NCBI GenBank assembly: GCA_038231815.1
Contig: JBBRKQ010000163.1
Span: 1 to 7,475, forward strand
DNA length: 7,475 nucleotides
Direction of reading: 5' to 3'
Origin: CAILKP01 sp038231815
GTDB lineage: Bacteria; Planctomycetota; Phycisphaerae; Phycisphaerales; UBA1924
Below are positions 1 through 6,466 of this stretch, in pieces. Within the stretch, counting starts at the first letter, position 1; every line of letters begins with the position of its first letter. The position numbers were made by a program, and so were the translations under genes. The notes under the pieces were generated by a model. The model was not told the origin of the DNA and made no database searches. It saw only the letters and a program-made list of their open reading frames with translations.

Positions 1-65
1 GAAGTCTGGTTTAGAAGTCTGGTTTAGAAGTCTGGTTTAGAAGTCTGGTTTAGAAGTCTGGTTTA
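1..65. repeat. Tandem array of a 13-bp repeat, five perfect copies, truncated by the window edge
   Basis: The unit GAAGTCTGGTTTA occurs five times head to tail without a mismatch (1-13, 14-26, 27-39, 40-52, 53-65). A remnant GAA follows at 66-68 before the sequence diverges. The array begins at base 1, so it very probably continues to the left. Because 13 is not a multiple of 3, each copy shifts the frame: TAG at 12, 25 and 38 closes all three forward frames, and TTA at 11, 24 and 37 (TAA on the other strand) closes all three reverse frames. The array therefore cannot encode protein on either strand. The unit has 5 G/C in 13, well below its GC-rich surroundings. It could be an iteron-like protein-binding array, a slippage-prone minisatellite or an assembly-stretched repeat; the sequence does not say which. 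Confidence 0.97.
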
Positions 66-125
66 GAACGGCTGCGTCAGCGGCACCTTGAAAAAAGCAC
101 TGTTAGACGGCGAATCTATAGAAAC

Positions 126-148
126 GGCACCCACCCTGATGTGGTGCC
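126..148 (+). other. Hairpin in the leader of the prepilin-like gene
   Basis: GGCACC-(C)-AC at 126-134 can pair with GTGGTGCC at 141-148. This gives an 8-bp stem with one bulged C and a six-base loop CCTGAT (135-140). It lies 37 bases before the chosen ATG at 186. No T-run follows, so it is not an intrinsic terminator. In the RNA it could act as a 5'-UTR structure, and in the DNA as a palindromic binding site. The pairing is seen directly; the role is inferred. The rest of 66-185 shows no gene that I can support. Confidence 0.35.
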
Positions 149-174
149 AGCAAGATGGTGATTGAAAACCCCGG

Positions 175-179
175 CAGGA
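175..179 (+). promoter_or_regulatory. Ribosome binding site deciding the start of the prepilin-like gene
   Basis: CAGGA sits six bases before the ATG at 186. It is the only convincing Shine-Dalgarno-like sequence in the window. It favours ATG 186 over the in-frame TTG at 162, which has no comparable sequence at the right distance. Confidence 0.5.
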
Positions 180-185
180 CCCAAC

Positions 186-1085
186 ATGCAAAGCCCAACA
201 ACATCGTGTTCTCCATCCGCCTCAAAGAGCAGCGCGTTTACGCTCATCGAACTCCTGGTGGTTATCGCGATTATCGCACTGCTCGTAGGCATCTTGCTTC
301 CGGCGCTTGGTAAGGCCCGCGACGCCTCACGTGGCGTGCTCTGTCAGGCCAATATTCGGTCGATCTCGACTGCCCAGATTCTCTACAGCAACGATTACAA
401 AGCAAAGTTCCCGGTCAACAACGACTCCACCCCGCCGCCAGGCCAGCTCCGGCCGTACTGGTACGACACGGACCGCATCGGCCGGTACCTGCCACAGGTT
501 GTGCGCAATGACTCGGGCTCGACCATCAATGAAACGGTGGGCGGGGGCGTCATGATCTGCCCGAACCACGCGAGTGCTGCCCGCAGCTACTCGATGAATC
601 AGTGGGCATCATCAAACCTTCGCGGCAGTAACAACCGCTTTGCCAGTCAGCCGTTTGATGCAAATGTGAACTTTGCCAGCTCCATGCTGCTGATGGGCGA
701 GGCCTGGGGGCGGCAGCCGTCACCGGCAGGCAGCGCCGAGCGTCTCTTCTTCACCGTCTCCACCATCGGTGCGCAGGGGCAGCCGGGAGAGCGATTTGGC
801 GCGGGCATGGGCACGAGCGATGCGCTGCCGAGTGACCCCGGAAACGCCGAGCCCGATGCCAGCAGTTCCCCGGTCGGCGGAATGGGTATCAGCTATCTGC
901 CGTACTACCGGCACCCCCGCAGCAAGAAAGACACCTTCTCAACGGTTTCTGGTTCCACGCACATCGGCTTTGTTGATACCCACGTCGCGCCATGGACGCC
1001 AGTGGAGCTGTTCAACCGGACCGCACCGTTTAAGAGCACGTACAAAGTGCTCTGGTCTCCAAACGACCGTGATGTTGAGAACTAA
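186..1085 (+). CDS. Prepilin-like protein with type IV pilin/type II secretion pseudopilin N-terminus
   Basis: The product (299 aa from ATG 186; 307 aa if TTG 162 were used) begins with a 17-residue polar leader. The class III signal follows: SSA|FTLIELLVVIA with the conserved Glu at +5 (Glu22) and a hydrophobic helix to about residue 42, ending LLPALGKAR. Prepilin peptidase should cut between Ala17 and Phe18. The -1 residue is Ala rather than the usual Gly. The globular part carries CQANIR near 53 and CPNH near 125. Near the end, YRHPRS (241-246) and THIGFVDTHV (258-267) resemble the H-x(n)-DG element of planctomycete DUF1559-like and pseudopilin-like proteins, but with DT in place of DG. 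Such genes exist in many copies per planctomycete genome, often beside unrelated functional loci. The protein is expected in the inner membrane or in a pseudopilus-type fibre; its actual partner is unknown. It precedes the ABC importer genes on the same strand by 121 bp, so co-transcription is possible but unproven. Confidence 0.88.
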   Translation: MQSPTTSCSPSASKSSAFTLIELLVVIAIIALLVGILLPALGKARDASRGVLCQANIRSISTAQILYSNDYKAKFPVNNDSTPPPGQLRPYWYDTDRIGRYLPQVVRNDSGSTINETVGGGVMICPNHASAARSYSMNQWASSNLRGSNNRFASQPFDANVNFASSMLLMGEAWGRQPSPAGSAERLFFTVSTIGAQGQPGERFGAGMGTSDALPSDPGNAEPDASSSPVGGMGISYLPYYRHPRSKKDTFSTVSGSTHIGFVDTHVAPWTPVELFNRTAPFKSTYKVLWSPNDRDVEN

Positions 1086-1169
1086 GTCGCGGCGCTTCAC
1101 TCGCGGTGGCAACTGCCGGGCGTTGCCCGCGGGATTACGGCTTTGCTCGAACTGGCACTTCTTTGCTTT

Positions 1170-1184
1170 GGCCACGTTCTGGCC
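1170..1184 (+). other. Hairpin followed by a T-rich stretch in the prepilin/ABC gap
   Basis: The 1086-1206 gap contains no gene. It holds two small perfect hairpins: CGGGC-GTT-GCCCG (1117-1129) and GGCCA-CGTTC-TGGCC (1170-1184). The second is followed, after about ten bases, by the pyrimidine-rich stretch CTCTTTACTTTTCT that leads directly into the GTG at 1207. The stem is short and the T-run is neither adjacent nor continuous, so this is at best a weak partial terminator. It could equally be a leader structure for the downstream gene. I see no convincing promoter here. Confidence 0.2.
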
Positions 1185-1206
1185 GTGATTCGCTCTTTAC
1201 TTTTCT

Positions 1207-2643
1207 GTGACCACCCAACTGCAAGGAATCTCGCGCCGTCGAGCGACGCTCCTGATGACCGCGGCCAGCATCGCCGCGGCCGGGGCTGCTATGGGCCTCA
1301 CGCTCCCGCTCTCGGGTTGTGCCGCGACCAAATCCGGCCGAACGGTCTCCGTCTGGACGCTGGCGCTCAGTCCGTTCTTTGATGACTACATCAGCGGTCT
1401 GCTTCGAGAGTTTGAAGCCTCTCACCCCGGCGTGCGCGTGGAGTGGGTTGATGTGCCGTACGAAGCTATTGACCGAAAACTCATGGCCGCAGCGGCGGCG
1501 GGGCGTGGGCCGGATGTCATCAATTTGGCTGATCGCACCTTCGCGCGATTCGTGGGTATGGGAGCGCTGACAGAGCTGATCCCGCTGCTGCCGGCCGAGA
1601 CACTGGCCGAATATCTCCCGGGCGCGGCCCGAATTGGAGTCATCGGCGGCAAGCAGCTTGCCCTGCCGTGGTACCTAACTACTCAGGCGGTGCTGGCCAA
1701 TGGCGACTTGCTGCGGCGAGGGGGGCTTGCACCGACAGAGATTCCCGCCCGTTGGCCGGAGATGTTGGCGATTGCAGGGGAGTTCAAGCGGAATGCGGGC
1801 AAGCCGTTGTTCACGCTGCCGCTCGGGTTTGAAAGTGATGTGCCGATGATGCTGCTGTCGGACGGCATCAGCCCGCTGAAGGCTGGACCGGGTGGCAAGC
1901 TGGTATCAAACCTTACCGATGAGCGTGTGGTCCGTGCGATTGATCCGTGGGTGACGGCGTTTGCCGCTGGCCACCTGCCGAGGGAATCTGCAACGGGCGG
2001 CTCATCGCACCTTAACAAGTTGTTCGTTGAGGGTGATGTCGCAATCATCAACAGCGGACCGAATTTTCTGAAGCGCATCGCAAAGGATGCTCCGGCGATC
2101 TTTCGCGGCACAATCGTGCGTCCGGCGATTACCGGTTTGCTCGGCCGTGCGCACATTGCCGTGATGACGCTGGGCGTGACTTCACAAAGCCGGCAGCCCG
2201 AACTCGCCGCGGCGCTCGCGGCGCACCTCACAAACCCGCGAGCACAGCTTGAATTGTGTAGGCGGGCCGTAGTGCTGCCCAGTACAGCTAGCAGTCTGCG
2301 TGATGAACTGTTTGGCATGCCCGCCGGTGATGAGCCAGCCGATGGAGAGCAGCAGCTCGAGTATCGCGTGGCCACGGCCCGGGCGGCGTGCGCTAGGCAA
2401 CTGGCCGATGCTATTGCCTTCACCCCGGCAATGGAGTGCTGGCCGGACCTGCGCCGCAACTTTGAAGATGCCTTTAAGCGGGTCCTGCTGGATGGCGCAA
2501 ACCTGCGGGCAATGCTCGCCGAGGTTGACGGCCAGTGGAACGCGACGCTGGCGGATCGACCGGCGGATATGTCGGCCGTGCCGCTTGTGTCACCGGTTGC
2601 AGGGTGTGCGACGGCCGTTACCGGCCCGGTGGTGCGGGCGTGA
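1207..2643 (+). CDS. ABC transporter extracellular solute-binding protein, family 1 (sugar type), lipoprotein
   Basis: This 478-aa protein is the likely substrate-capturing component of a carbohydrate importer. The N-terminus has an arginine cluster (SRRRATLL, 9-16) and a hydrophobic stretch. It ends in the lipobox LSGC with Cys38 as the predicted lipidated residue. The arginine pair suggests Tat export, but the following residues match the Tat consensus only loosely, so Sec is possible. The mature part shows family 1 (MalE/UgpB-like) features: VSVWTLALSPFF, FEASHPGVRVEWVDVPY, GRGPDVINLADRTFARF followed by ALTELIPLL, and LALPWYLTTQAVLAN. A tail of about 25 residues beyond QWNATLADRP is extra for the family. 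GTG 1207 is the first possible start, because an in-frame TGA lies at 1186-1188. No Shine-Dalgarno is visible. The stop overlaps the next start as GTGA (2640-2643), so this gene and the two permeases form one coupled set. Substrate cannot be assigned. Confidence 0.9.
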   Translation: MTTQLQGISRRRATLLMTAASIAAAGAAMGLTLPLSGCAATKSGRTVSVWTLALSPFFDDYISGLLREFEASHPGVRVEWVDVPYEAIDRKLMAAAAAGRGPDVINLADRTFARFVGMGALTELIPLLPAETLAEYLPGAARIGVIGGKQLALPWYLTTQAVLANGDLLRRGGLAPTEIPARWPEMLAIAGEFKRNAGKPLFTLPLGFESDVPMMLLSDGISPLKAGPGGKLVSNLTDERVVRAIDPWVTAFAAGHLPRESATGGSSHLNKLFVEGDVAIINSGPNFLKRIAKDAPAIFRGTIVRPAITGLLGRAHIAVMTLGVTSQSRQPELAAALAAHLTNPRAQLELCRRAVVLPSTASSLRDELFGMPAGDEPADGEQQLEYRVATARAACARQLADAIAFTPAMECWPDLRRNFEDAFKRVLLDGANLRAMLAEVDGQWNATLADRPADMSAVPLVSPVAGCATAVTGPVVRA

Positions 2644-3545
2644 GCAAACCCAGTGGTAAACTGATTTCGGCGCTGACGCCGTACCTGTTTCTGGCCCCCG
2701 CCGCGGCGGTGCTGGGCACCTTTGTCCTCTATCCGATGGTGCGGGTGATCAGCCTGAGTTTTACTCGAGCGACGCCGTTTCTTGCGCCGGAGGGAGTTGG
2801 CCTGGCAAACTATCAGGCGATTTTGGCCAGCGGTAAATTCTGGAACGCCGCGTTGAACTCCGCGGCCTATTTGCTCGTGACGCCGGTGATCATCGTGCTG
2901 AGCATGAGCGCCGCGATGGTGGTGGAGTCTGGCATTCGTGGTCGCCAGTGGCTGCGGCTGCTTTTGTTTGTGCCGGTGATCACGCCAACGGTGGTCGCCG
3001 CGTTGGCATGGCGACTGCTCTTTGGTGAGGAGGACGGGCTCATCAATCAGATGCTTGGTGCGGTTGGGATATCACCGGTGGCCTGGCTCACGGAGCGACC
3101 GTGGACGCTGGTGACGGCGATGACGGTGACGGTGTGGAAGGGCTTTGGTTTTTACATGATGGTGTTCATTGCGGCGCTGCTGTCGGTGCCCAAGGAATTG
3201 AAGGAAGCGGCGGTGCTGGATGGTGCGGGACGGCTTACGGTGTTTCGGATTGTGATTTTGCCAGCGGTGTGGCCCAGTGTTGTGCTGGTGTTTGTGGTGT
3301 CATCAATCGCGGCGCTCAAGGTGTTTGATGAGTTGTTCGTCACCGTCAAGGGCGTACCGATGGAGCACCAGACCGTGGTGCCGCTGATTTATGAGGAGGC
3401 CTTTGGGCGTGGCAACTTCGGGTTGGCCTCTGCCATGGGGGTGGTGCTGTTTGTGCTCATTCTGGGTTTTAGTGTGCTGAATCTGCGGCTCAGTTTGAGC
3501 AAACAGGACAAGATGAGTAAGTCGCAAGCGGGGGGCGCCAAGTGA
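2640..3545 (+). CDS. Carbohydrate ABC transporter permease, MalF/UgpA type
   Basis: The protein has 301 aa from GTG 2640 and spans the inner membrane as one half of the import channel. Six hydrophobic segments are visible at about 11-33, 72-95, 103-127, 155-180, 203-227 and 262-284. The cytoplasmic EAA loop that contacts the ATPase is intact between segments 4 and 5 (EAAVLDGAGRLTVFRIVILP, 189-208, with the conserved DGA). Length fits the short UgpA-like form without the large periplasmic P2 loop of MalF. A hydrophilic tail (LSKQDKMSKSQAGGAK) ends the protein. The frame stays open upstream to 2535, but starting there would overlap the binding protein by more than 100 bases. GTG 2640 gives the compact GTGA overlap and a normal N-terminus. 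The next overlap, at 3542-3545, couples it to the second permease. The specific sugar is unknown. Confidence 0.92.
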   Translation: MSKPSGKLISALTPYLFLAPAAAVLGTFVLYPMVRVISLSFTRATPFLAPEGVGLANYQAILASGKFWNAALNSAAYLLVTPVIIVLSMSAAMVVESGIRGRQWLRLLLFVPVITPTVVAALAWRLLFGEEDGLINQMLGAVGISPVAWLTERPWTLVTAMTVTVWKGFGFYMMVFIAALLSVPKELKEAAVLDGAGRLTVFRIVILPAVWPSVVLVFVVSSIAALKVFDELFVTVKGVPMEHQTVVPLIYEEAFGRGNFGLASAMGVVLFVLILGFSVLNLRLSLSKQDKMSKSQAGGAK

Positions 3546-4378
3546 CTGAGCATCGCCCGCTGTGGCTGACTGTGTGGTTGTGGTCCGTCGCGGCGGTGCT
3601 GGTGGCTCTGGCCGTTGGGCCCGCCCTATGGCTTGCGCTCACGGCGGTGCAGCCAGCGGGTACCGACCTGCTCAAACCCGGGGCCGATGGAAAGTTGTCC
3701 CTCGGCTTTACGTTTGAGCATCTCCAGCGCGCTTGGACCGATGGCAAGCTGGCCTGGCCGATGATCAACAGTGTGGTGGTGAGTCTGGCCAGGGCCGTGC
3801 TCAATGTGCTGGTGGCGTCGCTGGCAGCGTACCCATTGGCCCGCATGAGCTTTGCCGCCCGCAACGTGGTATTCGTGCTCATTCTTGCGACGATGATGGT
3901 GCCCGAGCAGGTGACCATTGTGCCGATGTTCACTACCGTGGTGGGACTTGGGATGTACGACACGCTGTGGGCGCTGGTTGTGCCGCTGGCGGTTTCGGCA
4001 TTTGGGATTTTTCTGTGCCGTCAGGCAATGCTCTCGGTGCCTAAGGAACTTGAGGAAGCCGCGCGTATTGATGGCGCGAGCGCTCTGGCTGTCTGGTGGC
4101 ACGTGATGCTGCCGAGCATTCGCCCCACACTGGCGACGCTGTTTGCGTTTTCACTCATCGGTGCGTGGAGCGAATTGCTCTGGCCGCTGGTGGTACTGCA
4201 AAGCAAAGGTGGGTTTACTCTTCCGGTGGCCGTCAATGAACTCACCGGTCAGTTTGCAGCCAGCGCGCGGGTGTACTACGCCGCCGCGGTGCTGGCGCTG
4301 GTGCCGATTCTGGTAGCCTTCATGCTGCTGCAGCGACTGCTCAAGGGTGGGGTACTTGATGGCGCCGTGAAGGGGTGA
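3542..4378 (+). CDS. Carbohydrate ABC transporter permease, MalG/UgpE type
   Basis: This 278-aa protein is the second channel-forming subunit, expected to pair with the MalF/UgpA-type permease before it. Hydrophobic segments lie at about 9-36, 73-99, 106-126, 134-160, 194-220 and 245-266. The EAA loop is intact (EAARIDGASALAVWWHVMLP, 172-191). Family hallmarks include the NSVVVSLARAVLNVLVASLA region and PEQVTIVPMF (121-130). Translation starts at GTG 3542, overlapping the previous stop by four bases. Length is typical for the family. No gene for the ATP-hydrolysing subunit follows, although the ATPase is often encoded next to such pairs. A shared ATPase encoded elsewhere is the usual explanation in genomes with many sugar importers. 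Confidence 0.92.
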   Translation: MTEHRPLWLTVWLWSVAAVLVALAVGPALWLALTAVQPAGTDLLKPGADGKLSLGFTFEHLQRAWTDGKLAWPMINSVVVSLARAVLNVLVASLAAYPLARMSFAARNVVFVLILATMMVPEQVTIVPMFTTVVGLGMYDTLWALVVPLAVSAFGIFLCRQAMLSVPKELEEAARIDGASALAVWWHVMLPSIRPTLATLFAFSLIGAWSELLWPLVVLQSKGGFTLPVAVNELTGQFAASARVYYAAAVLALVPILVAFMLLQRLLKGGVLDGAVKG

Positions 4379-4385
4379 TGGTGCC

Positions 4386-4419
4386 AGCGGCTTATGTTGG
4401 GCGAGTGAGCCCCGCCGCT
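4386..4419 (+). terminator. Imperfect two-part hairpin after the permease gene, possible weak terminator or processing site
   Basis: AGCGGC (4386-4391) can pair with GCCGCT (4414-4419). Inside it, GGGC-GAGTGA-GCCC (4399-4412) forms a second four-base stem. The outer and inner stems are separated by seven bases on the left and one on the right. It starts eight bases after the permease stop. No T-run follows (TCAAGG), so intrinsic termination is doubtful. RNA processing or 3'-end stabilisation of the importer transcript is an alternative. Confidence 0.25.
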
Positions 4420-4456
4420 TCAAGGCAAGTTCCCTATTGCCTACGACGGTTTGGAC

Positions 4457-4491
4457 GAATCCGGTCGCGATTGCCGATCCTTCCCGGATTC
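4457..4491. promoter_or_regulatory. Perfect 8-bp inverted repeat just before the glycosyltransferase start
   Basis: GAATCCGG (4457-4464) and CCGGATTC (4484-4491) are exact inverse complements separated by 19 bases. The right arm ends two bases before ATG 4494. As RNA this would be a stem that covers the ribosome entry region. As DNA the arm centres are 27 bp apart, which could suit a dimeric regulator. No Shine-Dalgarno is present here. The symmetry is seen directly; the function is inferred. Confidence 0.35.
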
Positions 4492-4493
4492 AT

Positions 4494-6404
4494 ATGGCCA
4501 AACCGACCCATGCCCCTGTATCGACCCTCGTCCCCGCCCTTGCTTCTGCTCTGTCCGCAGCCCGCGAGCCCCTGCGCACGGCCGTGACCATTCTCACAGC
4601 CCGGGCCGGTGAGACAAACCTGGGCGGCGTGCCCACGTGGGCTTCGCGACTGGCCGCCCAGTTCCGGGCAAGCTCGCACCCTTGGCGGTTGCACACTGTT
4701 GTTATGGCCGTGGAGCCCGGGGCAACCATGCCCGCAGCGCTGGCAAGCGAGCCCGGTGCGGTGCTCGTTCCGTTTCCGGCCAGCGGCCATGTGCTTGATC
4801 TGCTGGAAGCAACCCGCAAGGCCGTTCGAGCCCGCGGGCCATCGGTCGTGCTGCCTAGCAATACAGACCTGTGCCAGATGGTGGCCCAGCAGATTCGTGA
4901 TGTCTCGCTGCAGACTACCCGCCCGGTCCGCATCATCAGTGCTGCGCGAACGGATGAGCCTGCGAATTTTACGTTGCTACAACGTTACCAGCCTGCCGAC
5001 GGTGGCGTCGGGGTGAGTGCGCCCTGCGCTGCATGGCTCGGCAATCTGCTGGCCAACCGCGTGCCGGATCGCACGCTGCCCGTTGCGCTGATTCCGTCCG
5101 GCGCGCACGTTGCTGCCCAGCCCAGGCGCGTCTCACCTGATGGACCACTTCGGATCGCTTGGGTGGGCCGGCTTGAGCAGGCCCAGAAGCGCGTGATGGA
5201 CCTGCCGGTTCTTGCCGCGGCGCTGCGGGATTTGGGTGTTGAGTTTGAACTGCACATCGCCGGTGATGGCGAGATGCGTGAGCCACTAGCAACCGCCCTT
5301 GCCATCGGCCAGCTCTCCGCTGAGCAAGGCGGCCCTGTGCACGTGCACGGACCACTCAGTCCAGAGCAAGTTCACGAGCTGCTGCTGGCCTGTGATGTCC
5401 TGACGCTGACATCCGCTGCCGAAGGTACCAGCGTGGCCATGCAGGAAGCGATGGGGCTGGGGCTGGTGCCCGCCGTGACACAAATCGCGGGCATTACCCA
5501 CTGGATTACGCACGATCACAATGGCATCTTTGCGCCCGTTGGTAAGCCGGCAACGCTCGCCCGGCACATCGCCCGCCTCGCGGCTGATCGCCAGTTGTTG
5601 GCAGCAATGGCCGAATGCGCATGGCGCACCGCAACTCAGGAATTCTCCGCACAGGCGACCGCCGCCCGATATGCCGGCCTCTTTGATGCCGTTATGGCGC
5701 AGCCGGTTGCACGCACAACGTCAAACCTACTCGGGCTGAAAAGACTCAGCGCGGCCGCGGCCCCATCGGAGCCGACCGAGCGCACGGCCCACTGGCCACG
5801 CTGCACATTTGAGGATGGGCGAGCAGCGCTGAAGCTGTGCCGCCAATGGGCAAGCCAGGCTGGCGCAATCCTCGCGGCTGATCCGGAATCTGCCTTGCCC
5901 GGACAGTGCATCGTGTTTGATCCGCGGCGGCTGCCACCGCTCGCCAAAACTGTCGCGGAGCTGCAAGCCCGCGGCGTCTTGGTCGTTGTGCCGCACGCCT
6001 TGCTGAACCATCGGCCGTGCGACCGGGCCCGGCTTGTGCTCTGCGAGCTGGTCGCTGCGGGGCATAAGCGCATCGCCTTCTACGCGGCGGGTGCCCACAC
6101 ACGCGCGCTGTGCGCGGGGCTTCCCGTGATCGCACCGGGAGACTTTGGCATTGTCGGGATTATTGACGATTCTGCGCCGAGGGCAGGCGCCCTACTCGGC
6201 GGCCTGCCGGTGATTCATCCAGACAGTGCGGAAAGTGAACTGGCGCCGGATGCGATCGTGGTCTCCTCGGACCGTCATGAACCGGAGTTGCTGCGGGCCG
6301 GGTCCCGGTTTGCGGCGCTCGGGATCACCGTTGTGCCGATTTATGATCGATCGCTGACCAGCATCGTCGCGGCAGAGCGAAGGCCAGAGCAAACACGGCT
6401 GTGA
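4494..6404 (+). CDS. GT4-type glycosyltransferase with a fused C-terminal Rossmann-like domain
   Basis: The 636-aa product has two modules. Residues about 30-400 form a GT-B glycosyltransferase: a glycine-containing acceptor-side loop (TARAGETNLGGVPTWASRLA, 35-54), then the GT4 donor half with IAWVGRLEQAQKRVMDL (221-237), FELHIAGDGEM (251-261) and the E-x7-E motif EGTSVAMQE (Glu310, Glu318). A less conserved linker follows (about 400-520). Residues about 525-618 form a small alpha/beta domain with KRIAFYAAGAHTRAL, IVGIIDD, GGLPVIHP, DAIVVSSDRHEPELL and ITVVPIYD. This pattern is found at the ends of some sugar-related methyltransferases and glycosyltransferases. The enzyme probably transfers a sugar from a nucleotide-sugar donor in the cytoplasm; donor and acceptor are unknown. 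ATG 4494 is preferred. TTG 4437 would add 19 residues of unremarkable sequence and place the inverted repeat inside the gene. No membrane segment or signal peptide is visible. Confidence 0.85.
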   Translation: MAKPTHAPVSTLVPALASALSAAREPLRTAVTILTARAGETNLGGVPTWASRLAAQFRASSHPWRLHTVVMAVEPGATMPAALASEPGAVLVPFPASGHVLDLLEATRKAVRARGPSVVLPSNTDLCQMVAQQIRDVSLQTTRPVRIISAARTDEPANFTLLQRYQPADGGVGVSAPCAAWLGNLLANRVPDRTLPVALIPSGAHVAAQPRRVSPDGPLRIAWVGRLEQAQKRVMDLPVLAAALRDLGVEFELHIAGDGEMREPLATALAIGQLSAEQGGPVHVHGPLSPEQVHELLLACDVLTLTSAAEGTSVAMQEAMGLGLVPAVTQIAGITHWITHDHNGIFAPVGKPATLARHIARLAADRQLLAAMAECAWRTATQEFSAQATAARYAGLFDAVMAQPVARTTSNLLGLKRLSAAAAPSEPTERTAHWPRCTFEDGRAALKLCRQWASQAGAILAADPESALPGQCIVFDPRRLPPLAKTVAELQARGVLVVVPHALLNHRPCDRARLVLCELVAAGHKRIAFYAAGAHTRALCAGLPVIAPGDFGIVGIIDDSAPRAGALLGGLPVIHPDSAESELAPDAIVVSSDRHEPELLRAGSRFAALGITVVPIYDRSLTSIVAAERRPEQTRL

Positions 6405-6466
6405 GCAGCAGGCGGGTGCAAGCACTACAACAGGGCTTCACGCCTGGACTGGTGACGATCAGGTGA
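6401..6466 (+). CDS. Possible 21-codon ORF linking the glycosyltransferase to the next small ORF
   Basis: GTG 6401 overlaps the glycosyltransferase stop as GTGA. The ORF runs 21 codons and ends in a TGA that overlaps GTG 6463, again as GTGA. The peptide (VSSRRVQALQQGFTPGLVTIR) is recognisable as nothing. If translated, its role would more likely be to carry ribosomes across the gap than to make a product. A 6-bp inverted repeat, CAGGCG (6409-6414) and CGCCTG (6441-6446), lies within it. Chance is the main alternative, because GTGA is a common tetranucleotide here. Confidence 0.15.
   Translation: MSSRRVQALQQGFTPGLVTIR

Noticed and set aside
88..122. Sigma-70-like promoter: TTGAAA (88-93) with TATAGA (117-122) or TCTATA (115-120)
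   Set aside because: The spacers of 23 or 21 bases are too long for a normal promoter. The better-spaced GAATCT (112-117) is a poor -10 match.
162..185. TTG 162 as start of the prepilin-like gene
   Set aside because: ATG 186 has CAGGA six bases upstream and gives a leader of ordinary type. The TTG has neither advantage.
1683..2459. A 258-codon open frame on the minus strand opposite the binding-protein gene
   Set aside because: Its product is Ser/Ala/Arg-rich without any motif. It lies entirely inside a well-supported gene whose GC-rich codons keep the opposite frame open.
2535..2639. Upstream extension of the first permease to 2535
   Set aside because: It would overlap the binding-protein gene by over 100 bases and add a Gly-rich, non-family N-terminus. 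GTG 2640 gives the same GTGA junction as the next gene pair.
4375..4587. ORF of about 70 codons starting at GTGATG on the permease stop
   Set aside because: The start overlap is attractive, but the product is Pro/Arg/Leu-rich and motif-free. The ORF runs 94 bases into the glycosyltransferase in another frame. A restart without a functional product remains possible.
4434..4790. Minus-strand ORFs opposite the glycosyltransferase start
   Set aside because: Low-complexity Gly/Arg/His composition, no family motifs, and overlap with a well-supported gene.
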